Positions 43,973 to 52,108 of a stretch of DNA of 64,000 nt are shown here, in pieces. Every line of letters begins with the position of its first letter. The first letter of the stretch is position 1. Under the pieces are notes generated by a model. It was not told where the DNA came from. It did no database searches and worked only from the letters and a program-made list of their open reading frames with translations. The translations under genes were made by a program, and so were the position numbers. The DNA lies in NCBI RefSeq assembly GCF_021800405.1, contig NZ_CP084550.1, positions 3,162,001 through 3,226,000 on the forward strand. The letters run 5' to 3'. Origin of the DNA: Arthrobacter sp. FW306-07-I. Its GTDB lineage: Bacteria; Actinomycetota; Actinomycetes; Actinomycetales; Micrococcaceae.

Positions 43973-45184
43973 ATGAAGAGAATGTTGTCTGAGCCCCGGC
44001 CGGGCTGGAAGCAAAAGATCGAAGAACAGGGCCTGGTCTTCTCCACCACCACCATGGATGACGGGCGCCGCATTGAGTACTGGAACGAATCGGCGTACTA
44101 CGAATTCACCATGGACGAGGTGGAGGCCCTCGAAGTGGTGGCCGAAGACATGCACCGGATGTGCCTGGAGGCCGCCAAGTTCCTGGCCACCGGCGCCATG
44201 GGCAGCATCGGCATCGGTCCGCAGGCCCTGGAACTGGCGACGGAATCCCTGCAGGCGGGCGACGTGGACGTCTACGGCAGGTTCGACTTCATCTATGGCG
44301 GCCAGGGCGGGCCGGCAAAGATGCTCGAATACAACGCCGACACCCCCACCGGGCTGATCGAAGCCGCCGTGGCCCAGTGGTTCTGGCTGCAGGACGTCCA
44401 CCCGGAGAAGGACCAGTGGAACGGCATCCACGAGGCCCTGATCCGGCAGTGGAAGAAATTCCAGTACCGCACGGGAATGAGCACTCTGCACGTTGCCCAT
44501 TCGGAAGTTGAGGAATCCGGCGAGGACTGGATGACTGCCGCGTACATGCGCGATGTTGCCAGCCAGGCCGGCTGGACCACCATCGGCATCAATATGTCCG
44601 ATATCGGGTGGGACCCCAACCTCAACCGCTTCGTGGACCTGGACAACTACCTGATCAGCACCATCTTCAAGCTCTATCCCTGGGAGCTGATGATGAAGGA
44701 GGAGTTCGGCCCGCGGCTGCTGGAGCGTGCCCACAACCCGCGCTGGGTGGAACCTGCCTGGAAGATGCTGCTCTCCAACAAGGCCCTGCTGGCCGCGCTG
44801 TGGCACCTTTACCCCAACCACCCCAACCTGCTGCCGGCGTACCTCACCGATCCGGGGCCGCTGAAGGAATGGGTGGCCAAGCCGCTGCACGGCCGCGAAG
44901 GCGACAACATCCGCATCCACGCGGACGGCATCAACCTGGAGCAGCCCGGCGGGTACGGCCGCGAGGGTTGGTGCTACCAGCAATACCACCCGCTGCCGGA
45001 TTTCGACGGCAACCGTCCCGTCCTGGGGCTCTGGGTGGTGGACGGCGAGTCCGTGGGCTGCGGCATCCGCGAATCCGACGGACCGGTCACGGACTACTTC
45101 TGCCGCTTCGTCCCCAACACGATCGACGCGCCGGCGCCGCTTTCAGCGGTGGCCGACTCCACCAAGGCAGGTATCACCCTATGA
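43973..45184 (+). CDS. Glutathionylspermidine synthase-like ATP-grasp ligase (YgiC/YjfC type)
   Basis: The 403-residue protein resembles the synthetase domain of glutathionylspermidine synthase. Recognisable parts are FDFIYGGQGGPAKMLEYNAD-TPT near residue 105, QDVHPEKDQWNGIHEALI, LYPWELMMKEEFG, KPLHGREGDNIRI and the closing LGLWVVDGESVGCGIRESDG. ATP-grasp ligases join a carboxylate to an amine. Actinobacteria lack glutathione and use mycothiol, so the real substrate must differ; stand-alone YgiC proteins also lack the amidase domain. It overlaps the APC permease gene by 4 bases (ATGA). Confidence 0.88.
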   Translation: MKRMLSEPRPGWKQKIEEQGLVFSTTTMDDGRRIEYWNESAYYEFTMDEVEALEVVAEDMHRMCLEAAKFLATGAMGSIGIGPQALELATESLQAGDVDVYGRFDFIYGGQGGPAKMLEYNADTPTGLIEAAVAQWFWLQDVHPEKDQWNGIHEALIRQWKKFQYRTGMSTLHVAHSEVEESGEDWMTAAYMRDVASQAGWTTIGINMSDIGWDPNLNRFVDLDNYLISTIFKLYPWELMMKEEFGPRLLERAHNPRWVEPAWKMLLSNKALLAALWHLYPNHPNLLPAYLTDPGPLKEWVAKPLHGREGDNIRIHADGINLEQPGGYGREGWCYQQYHPLPDFDGNRPVLGLWVVDGESVGCGIRESDGPVTDYFCRFVPNTIDAPAPLSAVADSTKAGITL

Positions 45185-46674
45185 GTACGGACATGACGAC
45201 GACGGGCGCCTCCGGAGGCGGACCGGGCACCCCGGTGCCGGCCAAGGGGCTGCGGGCCGGGATCCTGGACCTGGGCGACTCGGTGATGCTGGGACTGGCC
45301 TCCACCGCGCCGGTGTACTCACTGGCCGCCACCCTGGGCCTGATCGTTGCGGTCAACGGCAACTACACTCCCCTGATCCTCCTGCTGGGCTTCGTCCCGG
45401 TCCTGTTCATCGCCTACGCCTTCCGCGAGCTCAACAGCGCCATCCCGGACTGCGGCACCACGTTCACCTGGTCCCGCCAGGCCTTCGGCCCCTGGGCCGG
45501 CTGGCTGGGTGGCTGGGGTGTCGCGCTCGCCGGGATCGTGGTCCTGGCCAACCTGGCCCAGGTGGCCGGGCAATACCTGTGGCTGCTGGTGGGCGACGGG
45601 TCCTTGGCGCAGAACAAGGTTCTGGTCACCGGGACGGGGCTGCTGTTCATCGTGCTGATGACCGTGGTGAACTACCGCGGGATCCGGCTGGGCGAGCACG
45701 TGCAGCGCGTCCTGACCTACGTCCAGTACATTGCCCTGGGCATTTTCGCGCTGGCCATTGTGGTGCGGATCGTTGGGGGCGCTCCAGAAGGCCAGGCCTT
45801 CGACTTTGAGTGGTTCAACCCCGTGGGCGCCTTCACCGACCCCGGCGCCGTGGTGCACGGGGCGCTGCTGGCCCTGTTCATCTATTGGGGGTGGGATACC
45901 TGCCTGGCCGTGAACGAGGAAACCGAGGACCCCTCCAAGACCCCCGGCCGCGGCGCCGTGATCTCGGCCTTCGTGCTGGTGGCCATCTACGTTTCCGTGG
46001 CGCTCCTGGTGATGATGTACGCCACGGTGGGCTCCGAGGGCATCGGGCTGGGCAACGAGGCGAACAAGGACGACGTGTTTCTGGCCATGAAGGACGTGGT
46101 GCTGGGGCCGTGGGGCTGGCTGATCGTCGTCGCGGTCCTGGCCTCGGTGCTGTCCTCCACCCAGACCACCATCCTGCCCACCGCCCGCGGCACCCTGTCC
46201 ATGGGCGTCCACGGAGCCCTGCCGGCCAAGTTCGCAGAGGTGCACCCGCGCAACCAGACCCCCGGGTTCTCCACGCAGGTGATGGGCGGTGCTGCGGCCG
46301 CCTACTACGTGGCCATGAGCTTCCTGAGCGAAAACCTGCTGGCGGACTCCATCAGCGCCATCAGCCTGTTTATCGCCTTCTACTACGCCCTGACCGGCTT
46401 CGCCTGCTTCTGGTACTTCCGCGGAACCCTGCGGGAATCGGCCCGCAACCTCTGGTTCCGCGGCATCCTCCCCTTGGTGGGCGCGCTGCTGCTGACCGCC
46501 GCGTTCTTCATCTCGGCAGTGCAGATGTGGGACCCGGCGTACGGCGATACGCAGATCTTCGGCGTCGGCGGCGCGTTTGTGAGCGGAGTGGTGCTGCTGG
46601 CGCTGGGCGTGGTGCTGGCCGCCGCCTGCCGGTTCCTGCCCGCCACCCGCGGCTACTTCCTGGTTGAGAAATGA
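45181..46674 (+). CDS. APC-family amino acid/polyamine permease
   Basis: The 497-residue protein has about 12 hydrophobic segments. The first helix region reads DSVMLGLASTAPVYSLAATL, with the APC-type unwound Gly/Ser stretch, followed by AFRELNSAIPDCGTTFTWSR-QAFGPWAGWLGGW, typical of the family. IYWGWDTCLAVNEETEDPSK near residue 235 is a conserved cytoplasmic-face motif. It imports amino acids or polyamines. Overlap with the ATP-grasp gene suggests it supplies or exports that enzyme's substrate, which is inference. Confidence 0.88.
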   Translation: MSTDMTTTGASGGGPGTPVPAKGLRAGILDLGDSVMLGLASTAPVYSLAATLGLIVAVNGNYTPLILLLGFVPVLFIAYAFRELNSAIPDCGTTFTWSRQAFGPWAGWLGGWGVALAGIVVLANLAQVAGQYLWLLVGDGSLAQNKVLVTGTGLLFIVLMTVVNYRGIRLGEHVQRVLTYVQYIALGIFALAIVVRIVGGAPEGQAFDFEWFNPVGAFTDPGAVVHGALLALFIYWGWDTCLAVNEETEDPSKTPGRGAVISAFVLVAIYVSVALLVMMYATVGSEGIGLGNEANKDDVFLAMKDVVLGPWGWLIVVAVLASVLSSTQTTILPTARGTLSMGVHGALPAKFAEVHPRNQTPGFSTQVMGGAAAAYYVAMSFLSENLLADSISAISLFIAFYYALTGFACFWYFRGTLRESARNLWFRGILPLVGALLLTAAFFISAVQMWDPAYGDTQIFGVGGAFVSGVVLLALGVVLAAACRFLPATRGYFLVEK

Positions 46675-46683
46675 GGTGACCGA

Positions 46684-47889
46684 ATGACGGGCGAAGAATT
46701 GACTGCTGAAGCCGCGGCGGCCGGCCTGTCAGACGTCCTGAACCTCGATTCACTGCTGTCAGCGGAGGAACTGGAACTCCGGCAAAAGGTCCGGGATTTC
46801 ACCAGCCAGCGCATCAAGCCGGAGATAGCCCGCTGGTATGAGGACGCCGTCTTCCCCCTGGAGCTGGCTACGGAACTGGGTGAGTTGGGCGTGCTGGGGA
46901 TGCACCTGGAAGGCTACGGCTGCCCCGGCCGCTCCGCCGTCGAATATGGCCTTGCCGCGATGGAGCTGGAAGCCGGCGATTCCGGGATCCGCACGTTCGT
47001 GTCCGTCCAGGGTTCGCTGGCCATGACAGCCATCCACACGTGGGGCTCGGAAGAACAGAAGCAGGAGTGGCTGCCCCGGATGGCAGCCGGCGAGGTCATT
47101 GGGTGTTTTGCCCTGACCGAGCCCACGGCCGGTTCGGACCCGGCGTCCATGGCCACAGTTGCGCAGCGCGACGGCACCGGAGACGACGCCGGTTGGGTCC
47201 TGAACGGGACCAAGTGCTGGATCGGGCTGGCGTCAGTTGCGGGCGTCATGGTGGTCTGGGCCATGACGGACGACGGCGTGCACGGCTTCCTGGTGCCGGC
47301 CGGAACCCCCGGCGTGACCGCCAGGGCCATCACGCAGAAGCTGTCCATGCGCGCCTCCATCCAGTGCGACGTGGTGTTCAACGACGTCCGCCTGGGTCCC
47401 GAGGCCCTGCTGCCGGGAGCGCGGGGACTGCGCGGCCCGTTCACCTGCCTGAATGAGGCCCGGTACGGCATCGCGTGGGGCGCCATGGGCGCGGCCCGCG
47501 ATTCCTATGAGGCGGCCTTGGCCTACTCGCAGGACCGGCTCCAGTTCGGCAAGCCGCTGGCCGGCTACCAGCTTACGCAGGAGAAGCTGGTGAACATGCT
47601 GGTGGAAATCCAGAAGGGCACGCTGCTGGCCCTGCACCTGGGACGCCTCAAGGACGCGGGAGCCATCAGGCCCGAGCAGATCTCGCTGGGCAAGCTCAAC
47701 AACGTGCGCGAGGCCATTGCCGTGGCACGGGAGGCGCGGTCCATCCTGGGCGGCAACGGCATCACCACCGACTACTCACCCCTGCGGCATGCCGCCAACC
47801 TCGAATCGGTACAAACCTATGAGGGCACCGACGAGGTGCACACCCTGATCCTGGGCCGGCACATCACCGGCCTGGGCGCCTTCCACTGA
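46684..47889 (+). CDS. gcdH: Acyl-CoA dehydrogenase, glutaryl-CoA dehydrogenase-like
   Basis: The 401-residue flavoprotein has ACAD signatures GCFALTEPTAGSDPASMATV (FAD site) near residue 140 and RYGIAWGAMGAARDSYEAAL-AYSQDRLQFGKPLAGYQL near 260. The end QTYEGTDEVHTLILGRHITGLGAF has the catalytic Glu (YEG) near residue 380 and resembles GcdH in the HTLILGR-x-x-TG segment. GcdH oxidises and decarboxylates glutaryl-CoA from lysine or tryptophan breakdown. It begins 9 bases after the permease gene, so lysine-related catabolism is plausible. Substrate specificity is not certain. Confidence 0.82.
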   Translation: MTGEELTAEAAAAGLSDVLNLDSLLSAEELELRQKVRDFTSQRIKPEIARWYEDAVFPLELATELGELGVLGMHLEGYGCPGRSAVEYGLAAMELEAGDSGIRTFVSVQGSLAMTAIHTWGSEEQKQEWLPRMAAGEVIGCFALTEPTAGSDPASMATVAQRDGTGDDAGWVLNGTKCWIGLASVAGVMVVWAMTDDGVHGFLVPAGTPGVTARAITQKLSMRASIQCDVVFNDVRLGPEALLPGARGLRGPFTCLNEARYGIAWGAMGAARDSYEAALAYSQDRLQFGKPLAGYQLTQEKLVNMLVEIQKGTLLALHLGRLKDAGAIRPEQISLGKLNNVREAIAVAREARSILGGNGITTDYSPLRHAANLESVQTYEGTDEVHTLILGRHITGLGAFH

Positions 47890-47894
47890 CCCCT

Positions 47895-47964
47895 CCCCCA
47901 ACTGACTCGCAGTTGTTGCCGTTTTGGCGACGCATAACGACAACAACTGCGAGCTAGTTGGGGG
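47895..47964. repeat. 29-base imperfect inverted repeat after gcdH (same family as 25299-25348)
   Basis: Arms 47895-47923 and 47936-47964 pair with three mismatches around a 12-base loop. The stem carries GCAGTTGTTGCCGTT, matching the core of the palindrome at 25.3 kb. It lies 6 bases after the acyl-CoA dehydrogenase stop and between convergent genes, so it could act as a bidirectional terminator. Confidence 0.78.
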
Positions 47965-47998
47965 CCCGGGACGTGGGCCGAGGTCCGGCCCCGGCCAG

Positions 47999-48769
47999 TC
48001 AGGCCGAGAAGCCGCCGTCGGCCTTGATCAGCTGGCCCGACACCCAGCGGCCTGCCGGCGAGAGCAGGAACGCAACGGTCCCGGCGACGTCGGCAGGGGT
48101 GCCCAGGCGGCCGGTGGGCTGCTGCGCGGTGAGCTCTTCATGGACGTCGGGGGTCATCCACCCGGTATCAACCGGACCCGGGTTCAGCACGTTTGCCGAG
48201 ATCCCCTGCGGACCCAGTTCACGTGCGGCGGCAATCACGATCCGGTCCAAGGCACCCTTTGAGGCACCGTAGGGAAGGTTGAACGCTGTGTGGTCGCTGG
48301 TCAGCGCAACGATCGCGCCGCCGTCGTCCGTTGCCTGGCGTGCGAAGGCGGCAATCAACTGCCAGCTGGCGCGGGTGTTCACGGCGAAGTGCCGGTCAAA
48401 GGATTCAATGGTGGTGTCCAGCAGCCCGGAATCCACGGATTCCGCGTGGCTCAGCACCAGGCCCTGCAGTGGCCCGGCCAGCTGTGCAGCTTCCGCCACC
48501 AGCCGGTCCGGGACGCCGGGGTCCTGCAGGTCGGCCGACAGGACGTGCACTTTGGCGCCGATGGCCTCAAGCTCGGCGGTAAGCCTGACAACGTCCTCGG
48601 GTTCGCTCCCCCAGGGCATGCGGGCGTCGTAGTCGGCCCAGTAGGAGAGGACCAGGTCCCAGCCGTCCGCGGCCAGCTGCCGGGCAATACCGGCGCCGAT
48701 ACTGGCCAGGCGCCCCACGCCGGTGACCAGGGCGACGGGGCGGGCGGGGACGGATGATTGGGATTCCAT
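47999..48769 (-). CDS. Short-chain dehydrogenase/reductase
   Basis: The 256-residue protein has the SDR cofactor site VTGVGRLASIGAGIARQLA near residue 14 and the catalytic TSDHTAFNLPYGASKGALD (Ser/Thr region plus Y-x-x-x-K) near 160. The segment RYL-like VLNPGPVDTGWMTPD follows. It resembles 3-oxoacyl-ACP reductase-like SDRs. Substrate is unknown. It is convergent with the acyl-CoA dehydrogenase operon. Confidence 0.87.
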   Translation of the reverse strand: MESQSSVPARPVALVTGVGRLASIGAGIARQLAADGWDLVLSYWADYDARMPWGSEPEDVVRLTAELEAIGAKVHVLSADLQDPGVPDRLVAEAAQLAGPLQGLVLSHAESVDSGLLDTTIESFDRHFAVNTRASWQLIAAFARQATDDGGAIVALTSDHTAFNLPYGASKGALDRIVIAAARELGPQGISANVLNPGPVDTGWMTPDVHEELTAQQPTGRLGTPADVAGTVAFLLSPAGRWVSGQLIKADGGFSA

Positions 48770-48838
48770 CCGACCAGCCTAGCGGCGGCTGGCGGCGGGG
48801 ACTGTCCTGTGCCGCACTGCTCACAGGTCCCACACTGC

Positions 48839-50215
48839 TCAGGCCGCTGCCGGCTCCGCCGCTGCCGTCGGTTCCTGCGACCCTTTGTGCCGGCGGATGG
48901 TGGCGCTGATGACCGCGGCGATGGTGCACATGGCCGCCGCCCCCAGCCACGCGTAGGTGTAGTGCCCGGTGGCATCGCGCAGGGCGCCGGCAACGATGGC
49001 GGCCGCGGCGGCGCCGAGCTGGTGGGCGGCGAAGACCCAGCCGAACACCACGCTGCCGTCCGCACCGAACGTCTCCCGGCAGATGGCAGCCGTGGGCGGA
49101 ACAGTGGCCACCCAGTCCAGGCCGTAAATTACCACGAACACGATCATGCTGGGCTGCACCTCGGCGTTCAGCAGCAGCGGAAGCACCAGCAGGCCGATGC
49201 CGCGGAACTGGTAGTAGACGGCCAACAGGATGCGGGGGTTGAAGCGGTCGGTCAGCCAGCCGGAGGCGATGGTTCCGATGATGTCGAAAATCCCGACGAC
49301 GGCAAGCAGCCCCGCTGCCGTGGTTTCCGGCATGCCGTGGTCGTGGGCGGAGGGGATGAAGTGGGTGCCGATCAGGCCGTTGGTGGTGGCGCCACAGATG
49401 GCGAACCCGGCTGCAAGCGCCCAGAAGGTCCTGACCTTGCTGGCGCGGCGCAGCACCTGCAGGGCGCGGACCGCGGCGTTGGCACGCGGGCGGCCACCCG
49501 GAACCGTTGCGGTTTCCGGCGGCTGGGCGGCCACGCCGGCCGGCTTCTCGCCGTAGGGCAGGACCCCCGCCTCGGCCGGTGAGTTCTTGAGGAACTTCAG
49601 CACCAGCGGAACCACGGCGAGCGCACCGGCGGCGATCAGCAGGGAGGCCTGCCGCCACCCGGGGTCCTGGGCGAGCATGGCGATGAAGGGCAGGAAGACC
49701 AGCTGTCCGGCCGCGCTGCCGGCGGTGAGGATGCCGATCACCAAACCGCGGCTCCTGGTGAACCAGGTGTTGGCGACCGTGGCGGCAAAGACAAGGGCCA
49801 TGGAACCGGTCCCCAGGCCGATTAGCAGCCCCCACGTCAACAGGATCTGCCAGGACTGGTTCACCAGCACGGTCAAGGCACTGCCCATGCCGATCAGCAC
49901 CAGGGCTGTTGCGGTGACGGCCCGGACGCCGAACCGTTCCATCAGGGCGGCGGCGAACGGGGCGGTCAGGCCGAAGAGCACCAGGTTGATGCTCACGGCC
50001 GCGGACAGCACGGTGGTGGACCAGCCGAACTCCTGCTGGAGCGGGACCATGAGGACACCAGGCGCCGCGCGGAATCCGGCCGCCCCAACGAGTGCCAGGA
50101 ACGCCACGGCGGCAACGATCCAGGCAGGATGCAGGCGCATGCGCTTACGTGGCGGTGAGGGAAGGGCAGCAGAACCAGCAGGAACTTCGCGGGCTTCCTC
50201 CGGCACGGTGCTCAT
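48839..50215 (-). CDS. MFS transporter (oxalate/formate or monocarboxylate-like)
   Basis: The start is ATG 50215 (MSTVPEEAREV), overlapping the HxlR stop by 4 bases; the protein is 458 residues with 12 hydrophobic segments. The pattern GVLMVPLQQEFGWSTTVLSA-AVSINLVLFGLTAPFAAALM is typical of the MCT/OFA branch, and FTRSRGLVIGILTAGSAAGQ marks helix 4-5. The family moves small organic acids. The linked HxlR regulator very likely controls it, suggesting a detoxification or efflux role. Confidence 0.85.
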   Translation of the reverse strand: MSTVPEEAREVPAGSAALPSPPRKRMRLHPAWIVAAVAFLALVGAAGFRAAPGVLMVPLQQEFGWSTTVLSAAVSINLVLFGLTAPFAAALMERFGVRAVTATALVLIGMGSALTVLVNQSWQILLTWGLLIGLGTGSMALVFAATVANTWFTRSRGLVIGILTAGSAAGQLVFLPFIAMLAQDPGWRQASLLIAAGALAVVPLVLKFLKNSPAEAGVLPYGEKPAGVAAQPPETATVPGGRPRANAAVRALQVLRRASKVRTFWALAAGFAICGATTNGLIGTHFIPSAHDHGMPETTAAGLLAVVGIFDIIGTIASGWLTDRFNPRILLAVYYQFRGIGLLVLPLLLNAEVQPSMIVFVVIYGLDWVATVPPTAAICRETFGADGSVVFGWVFAAHQLGAAAAAIVAGALRDATGHYTYAWLGAAAMCTIAAVISATIRRHKGSQEPTAAAEPAAA

Positions 50216-50718
50216 GCCGCAGTTTCTTTTCCGGACGCGGTGGACAACGGGATGGGATGCTCCGACCTGGCCCGGCTGTGCCAGCTGGTGTTCGCCGCCG
50301 TCAGCCGTTCCCCGCATTCCGTGCAGGTGTCTGCCGAGGTAGTGGGTTTGCCGCAGCCGGTGTGGATGACGTGGAGGTGCGCCTGGTCCGAGGGCGCAGG
50401 CAAGTGCTTCTCCGCCCAGATGGTGACCGCGTTGAGGACCGGGAGCGCGTCCTCACCCTTGGTGGTGAGGACGTACTCCTGGCGGATGCGGCCGCCGTCG
50501 TCATATGCCTTCTTCTCCAGCAGTCCGGCCTCAACCAGGCCTGCCAGGCGCTTGGTGAGGACGGAATCCGCCACCTCCAGCCGGTCCTTCATGGCGTCGA
50601 AGCGCCCGTTGCCAAAGAAGACCTCGCGCAGCACCAGGATGCTCCAGGGGTCGCCCAGGATGTCCAGGCCGCGGGCCATGCTGCAGCTGCGTTGGGACCA
50701 GTCAGATCGAAGAGGCAT
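50212..50718 (-). CDS. HxlR-family regulator with C-terminal zinc-ribbon-like tail
   Basis: This 168-residue protein has the HxlR winged helix: CSMARGLDILGDPWSILVLR (the N-terminal Cys is typical), FDAMKDRLEVADSVLTKRLA and YDDGGRIRQEYVLTTKGEDA. An extra C-terminal part has HTGCGKPTTSADTCTECGER, three or four Cys that may bind zinc. Its stop overlaps the MFS start, so the two form one unit. A strong palindrome lies 18 bases upstream of the start. Confidence 0.87.
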   Translation of the reverse strand: MPLRSDWSQRSCSMARGLDILGDPWSILVLREVFFGNGRFDAMKDRLEVADSVLTKRLAGLVEAGLLEKKAYDDGGRIRQEYVLTTKGEDALPVLNAVTIWAEKHLPAPSDQAHLHVIHTGCGKPTTSADTCTECGERLTAANTSWHSRARSEHPIPLSTASGKETAA

Positions 50719-50735
50719 ACGGGAACGCTAGCTGA

Positions 50736-50750
50736 CTTTCTTCAAGAAAG
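50736..50750. promoter_or_regulatory. Palindrome upstream of the HxlR gene, probable autoregulatory operator
   Basis: CTTTCTT and AAGAAAG are perfect 7-base arms separated by one base, flanked by GCTAGC-like sequence on both sides. The position, just upstream of the hxlR-type start, fits an operator overlapping the promoter. Confidence 0.5.
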
Positions 50751-50758
50751 CTAGGGTT

Positions 50759-50823
50759 CCCGCGAAATGCCACTTAACGGCAGTCCGGGTCGCAACCATT
50801 GCTATTAAGTGGCATCTCGCGGG
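50759..50823. repeat. 19-base inverted repeat downstream of metB
   Basis: Arms 50759-50777 (CCCGCGAAATGCCACTTAA) and 50805-50823 pair with one mismatch around a 27-base loop. It may terminate metB, which runs leftward. The right arm is part of the first tandem unit at 50809. Confidence 0.7.
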
Positions 50824-50922
50824 GGTGGGCTACGGGACGGAGGTGAGTGGCATCTCGCGGGGGTGGGCTACGGGACGGAGGTGAGTGGCATCTCGCGGGG
50901 GTGGGCTACGGGATGGAGGTGA
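50809..50922. repeat. Three tandem 38-base repeats spanning the metB 3' end
   Basis: Units at 50809-50846, 50847-50884 and 50885-50922 are identical apart from one C/T difference in the third. The third unit contains the true stop and last codons of metB; the first two are extra copies of that 3' end joined to the hairpin arm GTGGCATCTCGCGGG. They arose by tandem duplication across the gene-palindrome junction. Confidence 0.9.
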
Positions 50923-52069
50923 ACGCCTGGTCCAGGTCTGCGATCAGGTCTTCCTTGTCCTCGATGCCGCATGAGAGCCGCAGCAGGTTGACCGGGACGG
51001 CCAGCTCGGTGCCCTTGACGGACGCGTGGGTCATCTCGGACGGGTAGTTCATCAGTGACTCGATCCCGCCCAGGGACTCCGCCAGCGTGAACACGGACGT
51101 TGACTCGGCCACCTTGCGGGCGGCAGCTTCACCGCCCTTGAACTGCACGGACACCATGCCGCCGAACTTGCGCATCTGCCTTTTGGCGAGCTCGTGGCCC
51201 GGGTGGTTCGGCAGGCCCGGGTAGAGGACGGCCTCCACCTCGGGGCGTTCCAGCAGCCATTCGGCCACGGCCTGCCCGTTCTCGCTGTGCCGGTCCATCC
51301 GGACGCCCAGCGTCTTGAGTCCGCGGGTGGTCAGGAAGGCGTCCATGGGGCCGGACACGGCGCCGACTGCGAACTGGACGAAGCCGATCTTCTCCGCCAG
51401 CTCCGCGTCCTTGACCACGACGGCGCCGCCCACCACATCCGAATGGCCGCCGATGTACTTGGTGGTGGAGTGGACCACCACGTCGGCACCCAGGGCGAGC
51501 GGGTTCTGCAGGTATGGGGACGCGAAGGTGTTGTCGACGACCAGGAGGGCGCCGGCGTCGTGCGCAATGTCGGCGAGCGCCACGATGTCGGTGATCTTCA
51601 TCAGCGGGTTGGACGGCGTCTCCACCCACACGAAGCGGGTCTTGTGCGCAGCCACCGCACGGCGGACCCTGTCCAGGTTGGCCATGTCCACCGGGGTGTT
51701 GCCGATCCCCCAATCGCCCAGCACCCGGCTGATCAGCCGGTAGGTTCCGCCGTACGCGTCGTTGCCCAGCACGATGTGGTCGCCGGGCCGGGTCAGCGCA
51801 CGGATGAGGGCGTCCTCCGCGGCGAGGCCGGAGCTGAAGCTGTAGGCGTGGGTGCCCAGTTCCAGCGCGGCCAACTGTTCCTGCAGCGCATCCCGGGTGG
51901 GGTTGGCGCCGCGGCCGTACTCGTAGCCGCTGCGCAGGCCGCCGATGCCGTCCTGCGCATACGTGGAGCTGAAGTGCAGCGGCGGCACTACGGCCCCGGT
52001 GCGGGGCTCGAAGTCCTGGCCGGCGTGAACGGCGCGGGTGTTGAAACCCTGGTTTTCAGAGGCAGGCAT
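50906..52069 (-). CDS. metB: Cystathionine gamma-synthase / gamma-lyase family enzyme
   Basis: The 387-residue PLP enzyme has FNTRAVHAGQDFEPRTGAVV at the start, YSFSSGLAAEDALIRAL near 75 and the PLP-lysine region VHSTTKYIGGHSDVVGGAVV near residue 197. MetB and cystathionine gamma-lyase cannot be separated by eye; next to cbs the enzyme may act as the lyase that releases cysteine from cystathionine. It lies 39 bases after cbs in the same direction. Confidence 0.88.
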   Translation of the reverse strand: MPASENQGFNTRAVHAGQDFEPRTGAVVPPLHFSSTYAQDGIGGLRSGYEYGRGANPTRDALQEQLAALELGTHAYSFSSGLAAEDALIRALTRPGDHIVLGNDAYGGTYRLISRVLGDWGIGNTPVDMANLDRVRRAVAAHKTRFVWVETPSNPLMKITDIVALADIAHDAGALLVVDNTFASPYLQNPLALGADVVVHSTTKYIGGHSDVVGGAVVVKDAELAEKIGFVQFAVGAVSGPMDAFLTTRGLKTLGVRMDRHSENGQAVAEWLLERPEVEAVLYPGLPNHPGHELAKRQMRKFGGMVSVQFKGGEAAARKVAESTSVFTLAESLGGIESLMNYPSEMTHASVKGTELAVPVNLLRLSCGIEDKEDLIADLDQAFTSIP

Positions 52070-52108
52070 GATGCTCCTTATCGGGGTTGGCTGATCGGGT
52101 CAGGCAGT

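Noticed and set aside
50809..50922. CRISPR-like array
   Set aside because: The three 38-base units are directly adjacent, with no unique spacers, and include gene-coding sequence.
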